A stretch of DNA of 64,000 bases, taken from assembly GCF_003258945.1 (NCBI RefSeq), contig NZ_QLIX01000022.1, positions 20,684 through 84,683 of the forward strand, in the 5' to 3' direction. The translations under genes were made by a program, and so were the position numbers. Source of the DNA: Roseicella frigidaeris (GTDB lineage: Bacteria > Pseudomonadota > Alphaproteobacteria > Acetobacterales > Acetobacteraceae). The notes under the pieces were generated by a model, which was given only the letters and a program-made list of their open reading frames with translations, did not search any database and was not told where the DNA came from. This document shows, piece after piece, positions 26,938 to 34,388 of the stretch (its first letter is position 1; each line of letters begins with the position of its first letter).

Positions 26938-28065
26938 ATGGCCTCGCAGCCGCTCCAGGGCCTGCTCGTCGTCTCGATGGAGCAGGCGGTCGCCGCGCCC
27001 TATTGCGCCTCCCGCCTCGCCGATGCCGGGGCGCGCGTCATCAAGATCGAGCGGGCGGAGGGCGACTTCGCCCGCGCCTACGACGCGGTGGCCCGCGGCC
27101 AGTCCAGCTATTTCGTCTGGCTGAACCGCGGCAAGGAAAGCCTCTGCCTCGACATCAAGGCACCAGCCGACAAGGCGCTGCTGGAGCGGCTGCTGGCCAA
27201 GGCCGATGTCTTCATCCAGAACCTTGCCCCGGGCGCCATGGCGCGCGCCGGCTTCGCCTCGGCGGCGCTGCGGGAGAAGCACCCGCGCCTCATCACCGTC
27301 GACATCTCCGGCTATGGCGAGGAGGGCGAGTATGCCGGGATGAAGGCCTATGACCTGCTGGTCCAGGCCGAGAGCGGCCTCGCCTCCATCACCGGCCGGG
27401 CCGAGGGGCCGGGCCGGGTCGGCGTCTCGGCCTGCGACATCGCCTGCGGCATGCACGCCCATGCGGCGGTGCTGGAGGCGCTGATCGAGCGCGGCATCAC
27501 CGGCCGCGGCAAGGGCATCGCGGTCAGCCTCTTCGACGGCATGGCGGACTGGATGACGGTGCCGCTGCTGCAATACGAGGGCACCGGGCGGAACCCGCCG
27601 CGCATCGGCCTCGCGCATCCCTCCATCTGCCCCTACGGCGCCTTCGACACCAAGGACGGGCAGCTCGTCCTCATCGCCATCCAGAACGAGCGGGAATGGG
27701 CGAGCTTCTGCGCGCATTTCCTCGACGAGCCGGAGCTGCCGCAGCGCCAGGGCTTCCGCGTGAACAACGAGCGGGTGGCCAACCGCCCGGTGGTGGATGC
27801 GCATATCGCCCGCGTCTTCGCCTCGCTGACGCGCGAGGACTGCGCGGCGAAGCTCGGCCGGGCCAACACCGCCTATGGCTTCGTCAATGACTGCGAGGGG
27901 CTGCGCACCCATCCGGCGCTGCGCCGGGTGACGGTGGAGACGCCGGAGGGGCCGGTGCAGATCGGCGCGCCGCCGGCCAAGCTCTCGGACGGCGCCCGCG
28001 CCCTCGGGCCGGTGCCGGCCATCGGCCAGCATTCGGCGGCGATCCGGGCCGAGTTCGGCGGCTGA
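26938..28065 (+). CDS. CaiB/BaiF (class III) CoA-transferase
   Basis: 375 residues. CaiB/BaiF fold: L-L-V-V-S-M-E-Q-A-V-A-A-P-Y near the start, A-G-A-R-V-I-K-I-E (about 35-43), and the nucleophilic Asp region in K-A-Y-D-L-L-V-Q-A-E-S-G (about 139-150). Class III enzymes move CoA between two carboxylic acids through an aspartyl-anhydride intermediate. The start is one base after the dehydrogenase stop. The acids are unknown; mesaconate/itaconate- or carnitine-type acids are common among relatives. Confidence 0.9.
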   Translation: MASQPLQGLLVVSMEQAVAAPYCASRLADAGARVIKIERAEGDFARAYDAVARGQSSYFVWLNRGKESLCLDIKAPADKALLERLLAKADVFIQNLAPGAMARAGFASAALREKHPRLITVDISGYGEEGEYAGMKAYDLLVQAESGLASITGRAEGPGRVGVSACDIACGMHAHAAVLEALIERGITGRGKGIAVSLFDGMADWMTVPLLQYEGTGRNPPRIGLAHPSICPYGAFDTKDGQLVLIAIQNEREWASFCAHFLDEPELPQRQGFRVNNERVANRPVVDAHIARVFASLTREDCAAKLGRANTAYGFVNDCEGLRTHPALRRVTVETPEGPVQIGAPPAKLSDGARALGPVPAIGQHSAAIRAEFGG

Positions 28066-28116
28066 GCGCCCGCTGACCCGCAAGGCCACCGGGCGGCCTT
28101 CGGGGGGTCTCACCCG

Positions 28117-28143
28117 GCGCAGGGCGGTGAAACCGTCCTGCGC
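28117..28143. terminator. Bidirectional hairpin between convergent genes
   Basis: GCGCAGGGCGGT (28117-28128) pairs with ACCGTCCTGCGC (28132-28143) with one G-T wobble and a GAA loop. It sits between the CoA-transferase stop (28065) and the transglycosylase stop (28150). No T-run on either side; a plausible shared transcript end. Confidence 0.5.
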
Positions 28144-28149
28144 GCGGCC

Positions 28150-28995
28150 TCAGCGCGGCGACTTGGCCGCCGCGGGCAGCTCCGCCACCTCCATCAGCAT
28201 CACCCGGCGGCCGTTCACCGTGCGGGTGGTCGGGGTCATCGGCGGCTTGCCGGTGCCCGGCCGCAGCACCGGCGTGCCCATCAGCAGCAGCGGCTGGCCG
28301 GCGCCGCGCGCCGTGGCGGCACCCTGGCGGTTGGCCATGGCCACCACCTGGAAGCCGTTGTTGCCGATCGGCTTCGCATCGATCACCTTGCCGTTCGACC
28401 AGGCGGCGACCAGCGCCTCGCGCCGCCGCTCCTCGGCCAGCTTCGCCGCCATGGCCGGCCAGGCGGCCATGACGAGCTGGCGATAGGCCTCGCCGAGTTC
28501 CGGCGTCGCCGAGTGGTAATTCGCCGCTGCCTGCTCCCAGCTCTTGGTCTGGCCATAGAGGCGCTTGAGGAAGAGGCCGGCATAGCGGGCATTGGCCATC
28601 GGGTCGAAGGCCGTCTGCAGGTCGGGGAAGGCCTGCGGGTGGTGGTAGAGGTTGACCTGCAGGCAGCCCACATCGATCAGCTTCACGCCGCGCGCCCGCA
28701 GCGCCTCCACCGCGGCGACCGCCTCCTCCTTGCTGTCGAAGTACCGCCCCTGCCCCTCGGCATTGATGGTCCAGGGCCAAGCGGCCAGGTCCTTGCCGGC
28801 CGGGTCCGGGCGGCCGGCCTCGACCGTGCCGATGGCGTGCAGCAGCCCGCCCGGGAGCTGATGCTCACGCTCGGCGGCCTGGATGGCCTGGCGGCAGAGC
28901 TGCGGCGGGCTCGGCGCCGGCTGGGCCGGCCGTTCCGCCCTGGCCGCCGCCCCGGTTACCAGCAGGGCCAAGCCAGCGAGGACGGTACGACGCAT
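28150..28995 (-). CDS. Exported lytic murein transglycosylase (SLT-like)
   Basis: 281 residues with an N-terminal signal peptide (M-R-R-T-V-L-A-G-L-A-L-L, cleavage near A-R-A). The SLT-like domain lies at about 32-165: I-G-T-V-E-A-G (catalytic Glu about 58), P-W-T-I-N-A-E-G, D-V-G-C-L-Q-V-N-L and Y-H-S-A-T-P. It cleaves peptidoglycan glycan strands with 1,6-anhydro formation. The C-terminal about 100 residues carry no recognised domain. Such proteins serve wall turnover or open the wall for flagella and secretion machines; no such genes are next to it. Confidence 0.85.
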   Translation of the reverse strand: MRRTVLAGLALLVTGAAARAERPAQPAPSPPQLCRQAIQAAEREHQLPGGLLHAIGTVEAGRPDPAGKDLAAWPWTINAEGQGRYFDSKEEAVAAVEALRARGVKLIDVGCLQVNLYHHPQAFPDLQTAFDPMANARYAGLFLKRLYGQTKSWEQAAANYHSATPELGEAYRQLVMAAWPAMAAKLAEERRREALVAAWSNGKVIDAKPIGNNGFQVVAMANRQGAATARGAGQPLLLMGTPVLRPGTGKPPMTPTTRTVNGRRVMLMEVAELPAAAKSPR

Positions 28996-29119
28996 ACGGT
29001 TTCTCCAGACGGGAACAGCATCTCTTGTGGTTAAGCCCCGACGCGCCAGGGCATGGCGTCACGAGCGCGCGAGACGAGCAAAACGCTGCCGGAAGGAGAT
29101 TTCGCAGTGCAGAATTCCC

Positions 29120-29148
29120 TTGCCAGGCACCAGCGCAATGCCTAACTT
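29120..29148 (+). promoter_or_regulatory. Sigma-70-type promoter of the small RNA candidate
   Basis: -35 TTGCCA (29120-29125), exactly 17 bp, then -10 TAACTT (29143-29148). Transcription would start near 29155. It is among the best -35/-10 matches I noticed in this GC-rich window and it heads no reading frame. Confidence 0.65.
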
Positions 29149-29154
29149 GTGCGT

Positions 29155-29242
29155 CGCAGCAACACGGTCTGGCCGGGTTGTCTGCCTTTCTTGGACGTTT
29201 CCTCCCTAAACTCGGCGGTGCCTCTGGCACCGCCTTTTTTTT
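29155..29242 (+). ncRNA. Candidate trans-acting small RNA, about 88 nt, with anti-Shine-Dalgarno loop
   Basis: Promoter at 29120-29148, no reading frame, and a perfect intrinsic terminator define a short transcript. The 5' part folds as CAGCAAC / GTTGTCTG (about 29157-29186). A single-stranded stretch then carries CTTTCTTGG and GTTTCCTCCCTAAA (29197-29210), whose CCUCC would base-pair with ribosome-binding sites. The terminator closes it. This architecture resembles the conserved alphaproteobacterial sRNAs with exposed CCUCC motifs (alpha-r14 or CcsR type), which act on mRNA starts, often via Hfq. Family name is not certain; existence as a transcript is well supported by structure. Confidence 0.6.
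29214..29242 (+). terminator. Intrinsic terminator of the small RNA
   Basis: Perfect 9-bp stem GGCGGTGCC (29214-29222) / GGCACCGCC (29226-29234), TCT loop, followed by eight T (29235-29242). This has the longest T-run of any hairpin I found in the window. Confidence 0.9.
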
Positions 29243-29281
29243 GCCCCGGCGCCTTTGCCCCCGGCCTAGCGGGCGGCCGCC

Positions 29282-30166
29282 TCAGCGCAGCCCGGACCAG
29301 TCCGCCGCGGTCAGCGCCTCGATGACCCGGGTGAGATCGGCCTGCAGCCCGGCCATGCGCGGCAGGCGCTCGATTCGCGCCTCGTCCATGTAGAGCGGCC
29401 GCGACACCTCGACCTGCAGCGCGTGCACGCCCTCCCGCGGCCGGCCGTAATGGCGGGTGACGTAGCCGCCGGCATAGGGATCGTTGCGCCGGACCCGGTA
29501 GCCGAGCCCGGCGAGCACCTCTTCCGCCAGGCGCGTCGCGCGCGGGGCGCAGGAGGTGCCATGCGCATCGCCGAGGACGAAATCCGGCGGGCTGCCGATC
29601 TGCGCCGGATGGGTGGGCATGGAGTGGCAATCGACCAGCAGGCAGTAGCCGAAGGCGTCGCGCGTCTCGGCGATCAGCGCCGCGAGCGCCGCGTGATAGG
29701 GCTGCCAGAAGCGGCGGATGCGGTCCTCCGCCTCCTCGAAGCGCAGCTTGCGGCGATAGACGGTCTCGCCGCTCGCCACCACCCGGGCGATGGTGCCGAG
29801 CCCGGCGCCGACCCGCGGGCTGGCGGTGTTCACCCAGGCCGGCAACGGCCCGTCGAACATGCCGGGGTCGAGTTCCCAGGGCTCGCGGTTCACGTCGCAG
29901 AAGACGCGCGGGAAGGTCGCGGCGAGCAGCGGCGCGCCGAGCTCGGGCGCCGCGGCGAAGAGCTCGTCGACGAAGCCGTCCTCCGAGCGGCGCAGCGCCA
30001 CCGGGTCGAGCCGGGCGGCGGCGACGAAATCCGGCGGGTAGGACCGGCCGGAATGCGGCGAGGCGAAGACGAGCGGCGCCGTCCGGCAGGCCGGGCGCGT
30101 CAGCAGATAGGGCGGCGGCTCCGCGGCCAGGGATGCGGCGGGCGGGAATTCCTGAGGCAGGTCCAT
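29282..30166 (-). CDS. N-formylglutamate amidohydrolase family protein
   Basis: 294 residues from ATG 30166; a GTG seven codons upstream (30187) is an alternative and neither has a clear ribosome site. N-formylglutamate amidohydrolase fold: S-P-H-S-G-R-S-Y (about 37-44), R-S-E-D-G-F-V-D near 61, C-D-V-N-R-E-P-W near 89, D-C-H-S-M-P near 182 and G-x-H-A-L-Q-V-E near 252. HutG in histidine breakdown splits N-formyl-L-glutamate; no other hut genes are here, so a broader deformylase or amidase role is possible. Confidence 0.85.
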   Translation of the reverse strand: MDLPQEFPPAASLAAEPPPYLLTRPACRTAPLVFASPHSGRSYPPDFVAAARLDPVALRRSEDGFVDELFAAAPELGAPLLAATFPRVFCDVNREPWELDPGMFDGPLPAWVNTASPRVGAGLGTIARVVASGETVYRRKLRFEEAEDRIRRFWQPYHAALAALIAETRDAFGYCLLVDCHSMPTHPAQIGSPPDFVLGDAHGTSCAPRATRLAEEVLAGLGYRVRRNDPYAGGYVTRHYGRPREGVHALQVEVSRPLYMDEARIERLPRMAGLQADLTRVIEALTAADWSGLR

Positions 30167-30279
30167 GGGCAAGAGCCATGAAGCCACAGCCGCGCGCGGC
30201 TGTCAGCAACCCGAATCATTCGTCTCGAGGAGGCTTGCCGGCCCGTGCGGCTCGGGCTAAAGACCCGCACCCGGCCGAT

Positions 30280-30354
<75 letters not shown>

Positions 30355-30382
30355 TTTCTTGTCCGATCGGCCGCGGGACTTT

Positions 30383-30422
30383 CCCTTCTTCGACAGGCAG
30401 GCCCCTTCTTCGACAGGCAGGC
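30383..30422. repeat. Perfect 20-bp tandem duplication downstream of the tRNA
   Basis: CCCTTCTTCGACAGGCAGGC occurs twice without a gap (30383-30402 and 30403-30422), 29 bp after the tRNA-Val 3' end. The rest of the 216-bp gap to the thiolase stop contains no gene. No integrase or phage gene adjoins, so replication slippage is the simplest cause. Confidence 0.85.
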
Positions 30423-30531
30423 TCGTCCTGGCGCAGCGCCGCCGAGGGCCACTGCGGCGTTTCGCGGCACGGGATGCGCGCGCGCCGCCCCCTCCTCCGC
30501 GCCAGGGGACCGGGCCACCTTCGCCGGGACG

Positions 30532-30562
30532 GCCCGGAGCACGCCTGCGGCATGCTCCGGGC
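30532..30562 (-). terminator. Hairpin downstream of the thiolase gene
   Basis: Perfect 10-bp inverted repeat GCCCGGAGCA (30532-30541) / TGCTCCGGGC (30553-30562) with an 11-base loop, 8 bp after the thiolase stop. There is no T-run, so termination strength is uncertain. Confidence 0.5.
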
Positions 30563-30570
30563 GCGCGCCG

Positions 30571-31719
30571 CTACGGCCGCTCGTTCGAGAAGACGATGGT
30601 GCCCGAGGCGCTGAACATGCCGCCGACGCCATGGCAGACCGAGATCTTCGCCCCCGGCACCTGCGCCGGCGCGGTGCCGCGCATCTGCCGCACGCTCTCC
30701 TGCAGGGCGAACATGCCGTACATGCCGGTATGGGTGTAGGACAGCCCGCCGCCATTGGTGTTCAGCGGCAGCTTGCCGCCGGGGCGGGTGTTGCCCTCGC
30801 GGATGAAGCCCGCCGCCTCGCCCGGCTTGCAGAAGCCGAGATCCTCGAGCCCATAGAGCGGCAGATGCGCGAAGGCGTCGTAGATCATCATGTGGTCCAC
30901 CGCCGAGCGGTCGATCCCCGCCGCCTCGATCGCCGTCGGCCCCGCCACCCGGAAGGCGGAGGAGGAGGTGAAGTCCTTCATCTGCGAAACCATGTTGGTC
31001 TCGACCGATTCGCCGGTGCCGAGGATGTAGACCGGCTTGGTCGGGAAGTCCTTCGCCCGGTCGGCGCTGGTCAGGATCAGCGCGCCGCCGCCATCCGTCA
31101 CCAGGCAGCATTCCAGGATGCGGAAGGGATAGGCGATCATCCGGCTGTTCAGCACGTCCTCGACCGTGATCGGGTCGCGGAACATGGCGCGCGGATTCTT
31201 CCCCGCCCATTCCCGCTGCACCACGGCGACCGTTGCCAGATCCTCATGCGTGACGCCGCGCTCCTTCATGTAGCGCAGCACCGGGATCGGGAAGAGGGTC
31301 GGCGGTCCGAAGGGGCCGTAGGGCATCTCGAACTGCCCGTTCAGGCTCTCCGGCTCGGGCGGGCGCGGCGTCGCGTTGATGCGCGACTTGCCGCTCTCGC
31401 CATGCGTGATCAGCACCGTCTTGCAATAGCCGGCATGGATGGCCGCCGCCGCGTGCCGCACATGCAGCATGAAGGAGCAGCCGCCGACGCCGGTGCCGTC
31501 CACCCATTTCGGGGTGATGCCAAGGTAATGCGCGATCTGCTGCGGCATCATCGGCCCGACGCAGGCGACGCCGTCGATGTCCGTGGGCTTCAGCCCGGTC
31601 TCGGCCATGGCATTCAGCGCCGCATCGGCGTGCAGCATGATCTGCGACATGCCGGGGACGACGCCGATCTGCGTCGATTCCGCCGCGCCGACGATGGCGA
31701 TCTCGCCGCGCCCGAGCAT
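30571..31719 (-). CDS. Thiolase-like (SCP2-type) acyl-CoA acyltransferase
   Basis: 382 residues from ATG 31719, with AAGGAGG seven bases upstream; start and preceding stop share one base (TGATG). Non-classical thiolase: G-V-G-G-C-S-F near residue 86 occupies the active-site Cys region, and the C-terminus has N-T-N-G-G-G-L-S-Y-T-H-T-G (about 333) and C-H-G-V-G-G-M-F-S (about 365). SCP2-like thiolases of this kind pair with DUF35 proteins, as here, and cleave 3-ketoacyl-CoA with bulky chains (sterol side-chains, aromatic acids). Substrate not determinable. Confidence 0.87.
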   Translation of the reverse strand: MLGRGEIAIVGAAESTQIGVVPGMSQIMLHADAALNAMAETGLKPTDIDGVACVGPMMPQQIAHYLGITPKWVDGTGVGGCSFMLHVRHAAAAIHAGYCKTVLITHGESGKSRINATPRPPEPESLNGQFEMPYGPFGPPTLFPIPVLRYMKERGVTHEDLATVAVVQREWAGKNPRAMFRDPITVEDVLNSRMIAYPFRILECCLVTDGGGALILTSADRAKDFPTKPVYILGTGESVETNMVSQMKDFTSSSAFRVAGPTAIEAAGIDRSAVDHMMIYDAFAHLPLYGLEDLGFCKPGEAAGFIREGNTRPGGKLPLNTNGGGLSYTHTGMYGMFALQESVRQMRGTAPAQVPGAKISVCHGVGGMFSASGTIVFSNERP

Positions 31720-32135
31720 CAGCGGGCCTCCTTCGCGGGGCGGAAGAGCGGCAGGGTGATCTCCTCGTCCATCGGGGTGAAGGCGACCTCGAGCGGCATG
31801 TCGAGCTGCAGCGCCTCGGGCGTCTGCTCGCAATCGACGATGTTGGTCATCAGGCGCGGCCCTTCCTCGAGTTCGACCACCGCGATGGCATAGGGCGGCG
31901 TGAAGCCCGGCACCGGCCGGTGGTGGATGACGTAGGAGTACAGCCGCGCCCGGCCCGAGGCCTCGAAGACGCTGACGTTGCGCGTGCCGGTATAGGGGCT
32001 GAAGGGGCGCGGCGGGAAATACACCTTCCCGGTGTCGCCGCAGCGCTGCAGCAGCAGCTTGCCCTGCTTGCAGCCATCCCAGAAATGCTTGGTCTCGGGC
32101 GTGGGCTTCGGTTTCGCCCGGCCGGGTGCGAGCAT
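31719..32135 (-). CDS. DUF35 OB-fold acyl-CoA-associated protein
   Basis: 138 residues with AAGGAGGAGA before the ATG. Rubredoxin-like N-terminal part (F-W-D-G-C-K-Q-G-K-L-L-L-Q-R-C, about 18-32) then an OB-fold. The usual zinc ribbon of four Cys is degenerate (P-P-R-P replaces the second pair). DUF35 proteins form obligate complexes with thiolases or hydratases; here the coupled partner is the thiolase at 30571. Confidence 0.88.
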   Translation of the reverse strand: MLAPGRAKPKPTPETKHFWDGCKQGKLLLQRCGDTGKVYFPPRPFSPYTGTRNVSVFEASGRARLYSYVIHHRPVPGFTPPYAIAVVELEEGPRLMTNIVDCEQTPEALQLDMPLEVAFTPMDEEITLPLFRPAKEAR

Positions 32136-32232
32136 GACCCGTCTCCTCCTTCGCTATGGCGGCGCGAGCCTGCCACGACCGGCGCGCCACGGCGAGAGGG
32201 GGCGGCCGGGAAGCGCGCCCGCGCCGGTCCGC

Positions 32233-33108
32233 CTACATCGCGGGGTACCAGCCGTCATTGACCATGGCATAGCCCTCGCCGTGCCGGACGAGGTGCAGGA
32301 AGCCCGGGAAATGCATGTGCATCCCGGCGACCGCCTGGCCGTCGCGCGCCACCATGTCGAAGACGCGCCGGCGCGTCGCCGCCGCCTGCGCCGGATCGAT
32401 ATCGAAGGCCATGGTCACCTCGGGGCGCGGGATCTGGATCTCGGGCACGTGGATGATGTCGCCCCAGATCAGCAGGCTCTCCCCGCCGGAGGCGATCATG
32501 TAGCCGCTATGCCCCGGCGTGTGCCCCGGGAAGGGCATGGCGGTGACGCCGGGGAAGACCTCGCCGCCGGCATGGGTGCGGGTGCGGCTGCGATAGGGCG
32601 CGACCTGGGTGCGGCCGGCCTGGAAATTGCGCTGCCGGCTGGTCTCGTCCGCCCGCGCCATCGCCGCGTCGTCGTGCCAGAAGGCGAGCTCGTCCCGATG
32701 CAGCACCAGCTCGGCCTGCGGGAAGAGGGCCTCGCCGGCCGCATCCGCCAGCCCGTTCGAATGATCCGGGTGCATATGCGTCAGCAGCACCGTGTCGATC
32801 GCCGCCGGCGCGACGCCGAGCGCGGCGAGGTTCTCGAACAGCTTGCCGCCGGTCGCGGCCATGTGGGTGCCGCAGCCGGTGTCGACCAGCGCCGTCCGCC
32901 CGCCGCTCCGGATCAGGAAGCAGTTCACCGCGGTGCGGCGCGGCACCGGGCGGAAGGCGTCGCGCAGCATCTGCGCCGCCGCCGCCTCGGGGATGTTCTG
33001 GATCACCGCCATGGAGCCGTCGAGATAGCCGTCGCTGACCGTGCTGACGACGATGTCGCCGATCCGGCGGTGATGCACCGCCGGCACCTGCTTCTCCGGT
33101 ATGGCCAT
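32233..33108 (-). CDS. Metallo-beta-lactamase-fold hydrolase
   Basis: 291 residues from ATG 33108, with GGAGG nine bases upstream; longer frames to 33396 are spurious extensions. Metal-binding T-H-M-H-P-D-H-S-N-G at about residue 108, G-H-T-P-G-H-S-G near 190, D-I-I-H-V-P near 213 and final H-M-H-F-P-G. Similar in build to the MBL at 12799 but with no export signal. Ahead of the DUF35/thiolase pair by 97 bp, so it might hydrolyse a thioester or lactone intermediate of the same pathway. Confidence 0.83.
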   Translation of the reverse strand: MAIPEKQVPAVHHRRIGDIVVSTVSDGYLDGSMAVIQNIPEAAAAQMLRDAFRPVPRRTAVNCFLIRSGGRTALVDTGCGTHMAATGGKLFENLAALGVAPAAIDTVLLTHMHPDHSNGLADAAGEALFPQAELVLHRDELAFWHDDAAMARADETSRQRNFQAGRTQVAPYRSRTRTHAGGEVFPGVTAMPFPGHTPGHSGYMIASGGESLLIWGDIIHVPEIQIPRPEVTMAFDIDPAQAAATRRRVFDMVARDGQAVAGMHMHFPGFLHLVRHGEGYAMVNDGWYPAM

Positions 33109-33376
33109 GGCCGTTCCCCTCCTGCTTGGGGAAAAGCCTAGGCCGGGCCGCATCTGGCGCCTACCCCCGCGGGCCGCGCCCACCGACCCGCCGGTCGCGC
33201 CCTGGATGGCGGCGATCTGCGCCGCGATCTCCCCCGGGAGGCCGCAGCGCGGCAACGGGCCGCACGGCATCGACGGGCGCCCGGAGGGATCGCCACGCCG
33301 CGGCCCGATCCGCCCTCGACAGCAGCGGCCCGCCGCACCACCCTCCGCCCGGACGACGCCGCAGGAGACCGCCCGC

Positions 33377-34018
33377 ATGCTGTTCGACTTCGACAAGATC
33401 GCCGCGCAGGACCGCTACAAGCTGGTCGTGTCCTCGGTGGTGCCGCGGCCGATCGCCTGGGTGGTGAGCCAGGACGCCGCCGGGGTGGTCAACGCCGCGC
33501 CCTTCTCCTTCTTCAACGCCTTCTCGGACGACCCGGTGGTGATCGGCTTCGGCGCCGGGCCGCGGCCGGAGGGGTCGCTGAAGGACACGGCGGCCAATAT
33601 CCGGGCGACCGGGGAGTTCGTGGTGAACCTGGTGCCGGAGAGCGCCATCCACGGCATGAACGTGACGGCCATCGACTTCCCGCCCGGCACGGACGAGCTG
33701 GCCGAGGCCGGGCTCACCCGCGCGGCCTCGGCCAAGGTGAAGCCGCCGCGCATCGCCGAAAGCCCGGTCGCGCTCGAATGCGTCACCTTCCAGCTCGTCC
33801 CGGCCGGGCGCCACACCATCGTCCTCGGCCGCGTGGTGGCGGTGCACATCCAGGACGATTGCGTGCTCGATCCGGTGAAATGCTATGTCGATACGCCGAA
33901 GCTCGGCCTGGTGGGCCGCATGCACGGCCGGGGCTGGTATGCCCGCACCAGCGACCGCTTCGAGGTGCCGCGGCTGACCGTCGCCGAATGGGAGGCGCGG
34001 AAGAAGGCCGCCGAGTAG
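33377..34018 (+). CDS. Flavin reductase family (FMN-binding split barrel) protein
   Basis: 213 residues from ATG 33377 with AGGAG upstream. Flavin reductase-like fold: V-V-S-S-V-V-P-R-P-I-A-W-V (about 17-29), N-A-A-P-F-S-F-F-N-A-F-S near 40, V-N-L-V near 88, and a C-terminal Y-x-R-T motif. Proteins of this kind bind FMN and supply reduced flavin to monooxygenases, or act alone on esters and diketones. No monooxygenase partner is adjacent. Confidence 0.87.
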   Translation: MLFDFDKIAAQDRYKLVVSSVVPRPIAWVVSQDAAGVVNAAPFSFFNAFSDDPVVIGFGAGPRPEGSLKDTAANIRATGEFVVNLVPESAIHGMNVTAIDFPPGTDELAEAGLTRAASAKVKPPRIAESPVALECVTFQLVPAGRHTIVLGRVVAVHIQDDCVLDPVKCYVDTPKLGLVGRMHGRGWYARTSDRFEVPRLTVAEWEARKKAAE

Positions 34019-34388
34019 CCGGCGCCGTGGGCCGGGGTCGCGGCGCCGGTTGGCCCGGCCGGACCCCGCAACATCGATACGATCCCACGCCGGGTCCATG
34101 CCTCGGCCTCGGCCAGCCGCCAGGCCGCGCCCAGCCTCGTTGCGTCTCCGTCGCGCCTGAAGCCCCGTCCTTCCAGGCTTGCGCGCGCGTTCAGGCTTGC
34201 GGTGCCGATTGGGCGCGCCGCATCACACGAAGAATTTATATCATTCTTCATATGTTCAGCTTTCACAGTTTTGTGTGGGAAACCGTCTTTGCCTCGCAAG
34301 TGCGAGAACCATGCGGCATTAGACATTCCCGGGGCATCGCTAGTCACGCGGGCCCGGCATTTCCTACTCCTGGGTGAACCTCCCTCGC
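34019..34388 (+). promoter_or_regulatory. 370-bp gap upstream of the sensor kinase
   Basis: No supported gene. It contains an AT-rich patch (about 34225-34275) with a perfect inverted repeat GAAGAAT (34229-34235) / ATTCTTC (34243-34249), seven-base spacer, and a short palindrome CTCGCA-AG-TGCGAG-type at 34293-34306. Both are candidate regulator sites for the kinase-receiver pair; the AT content makes this the likely promoter zone. Confidence 0.45.

Noticed and set aside
30355..30422. Tandem repeat as an attachment site of an integrated element
   Set aside because: The repeats do not match the tRNA 3' end, and no integrase, excisionase or phage gene is near.
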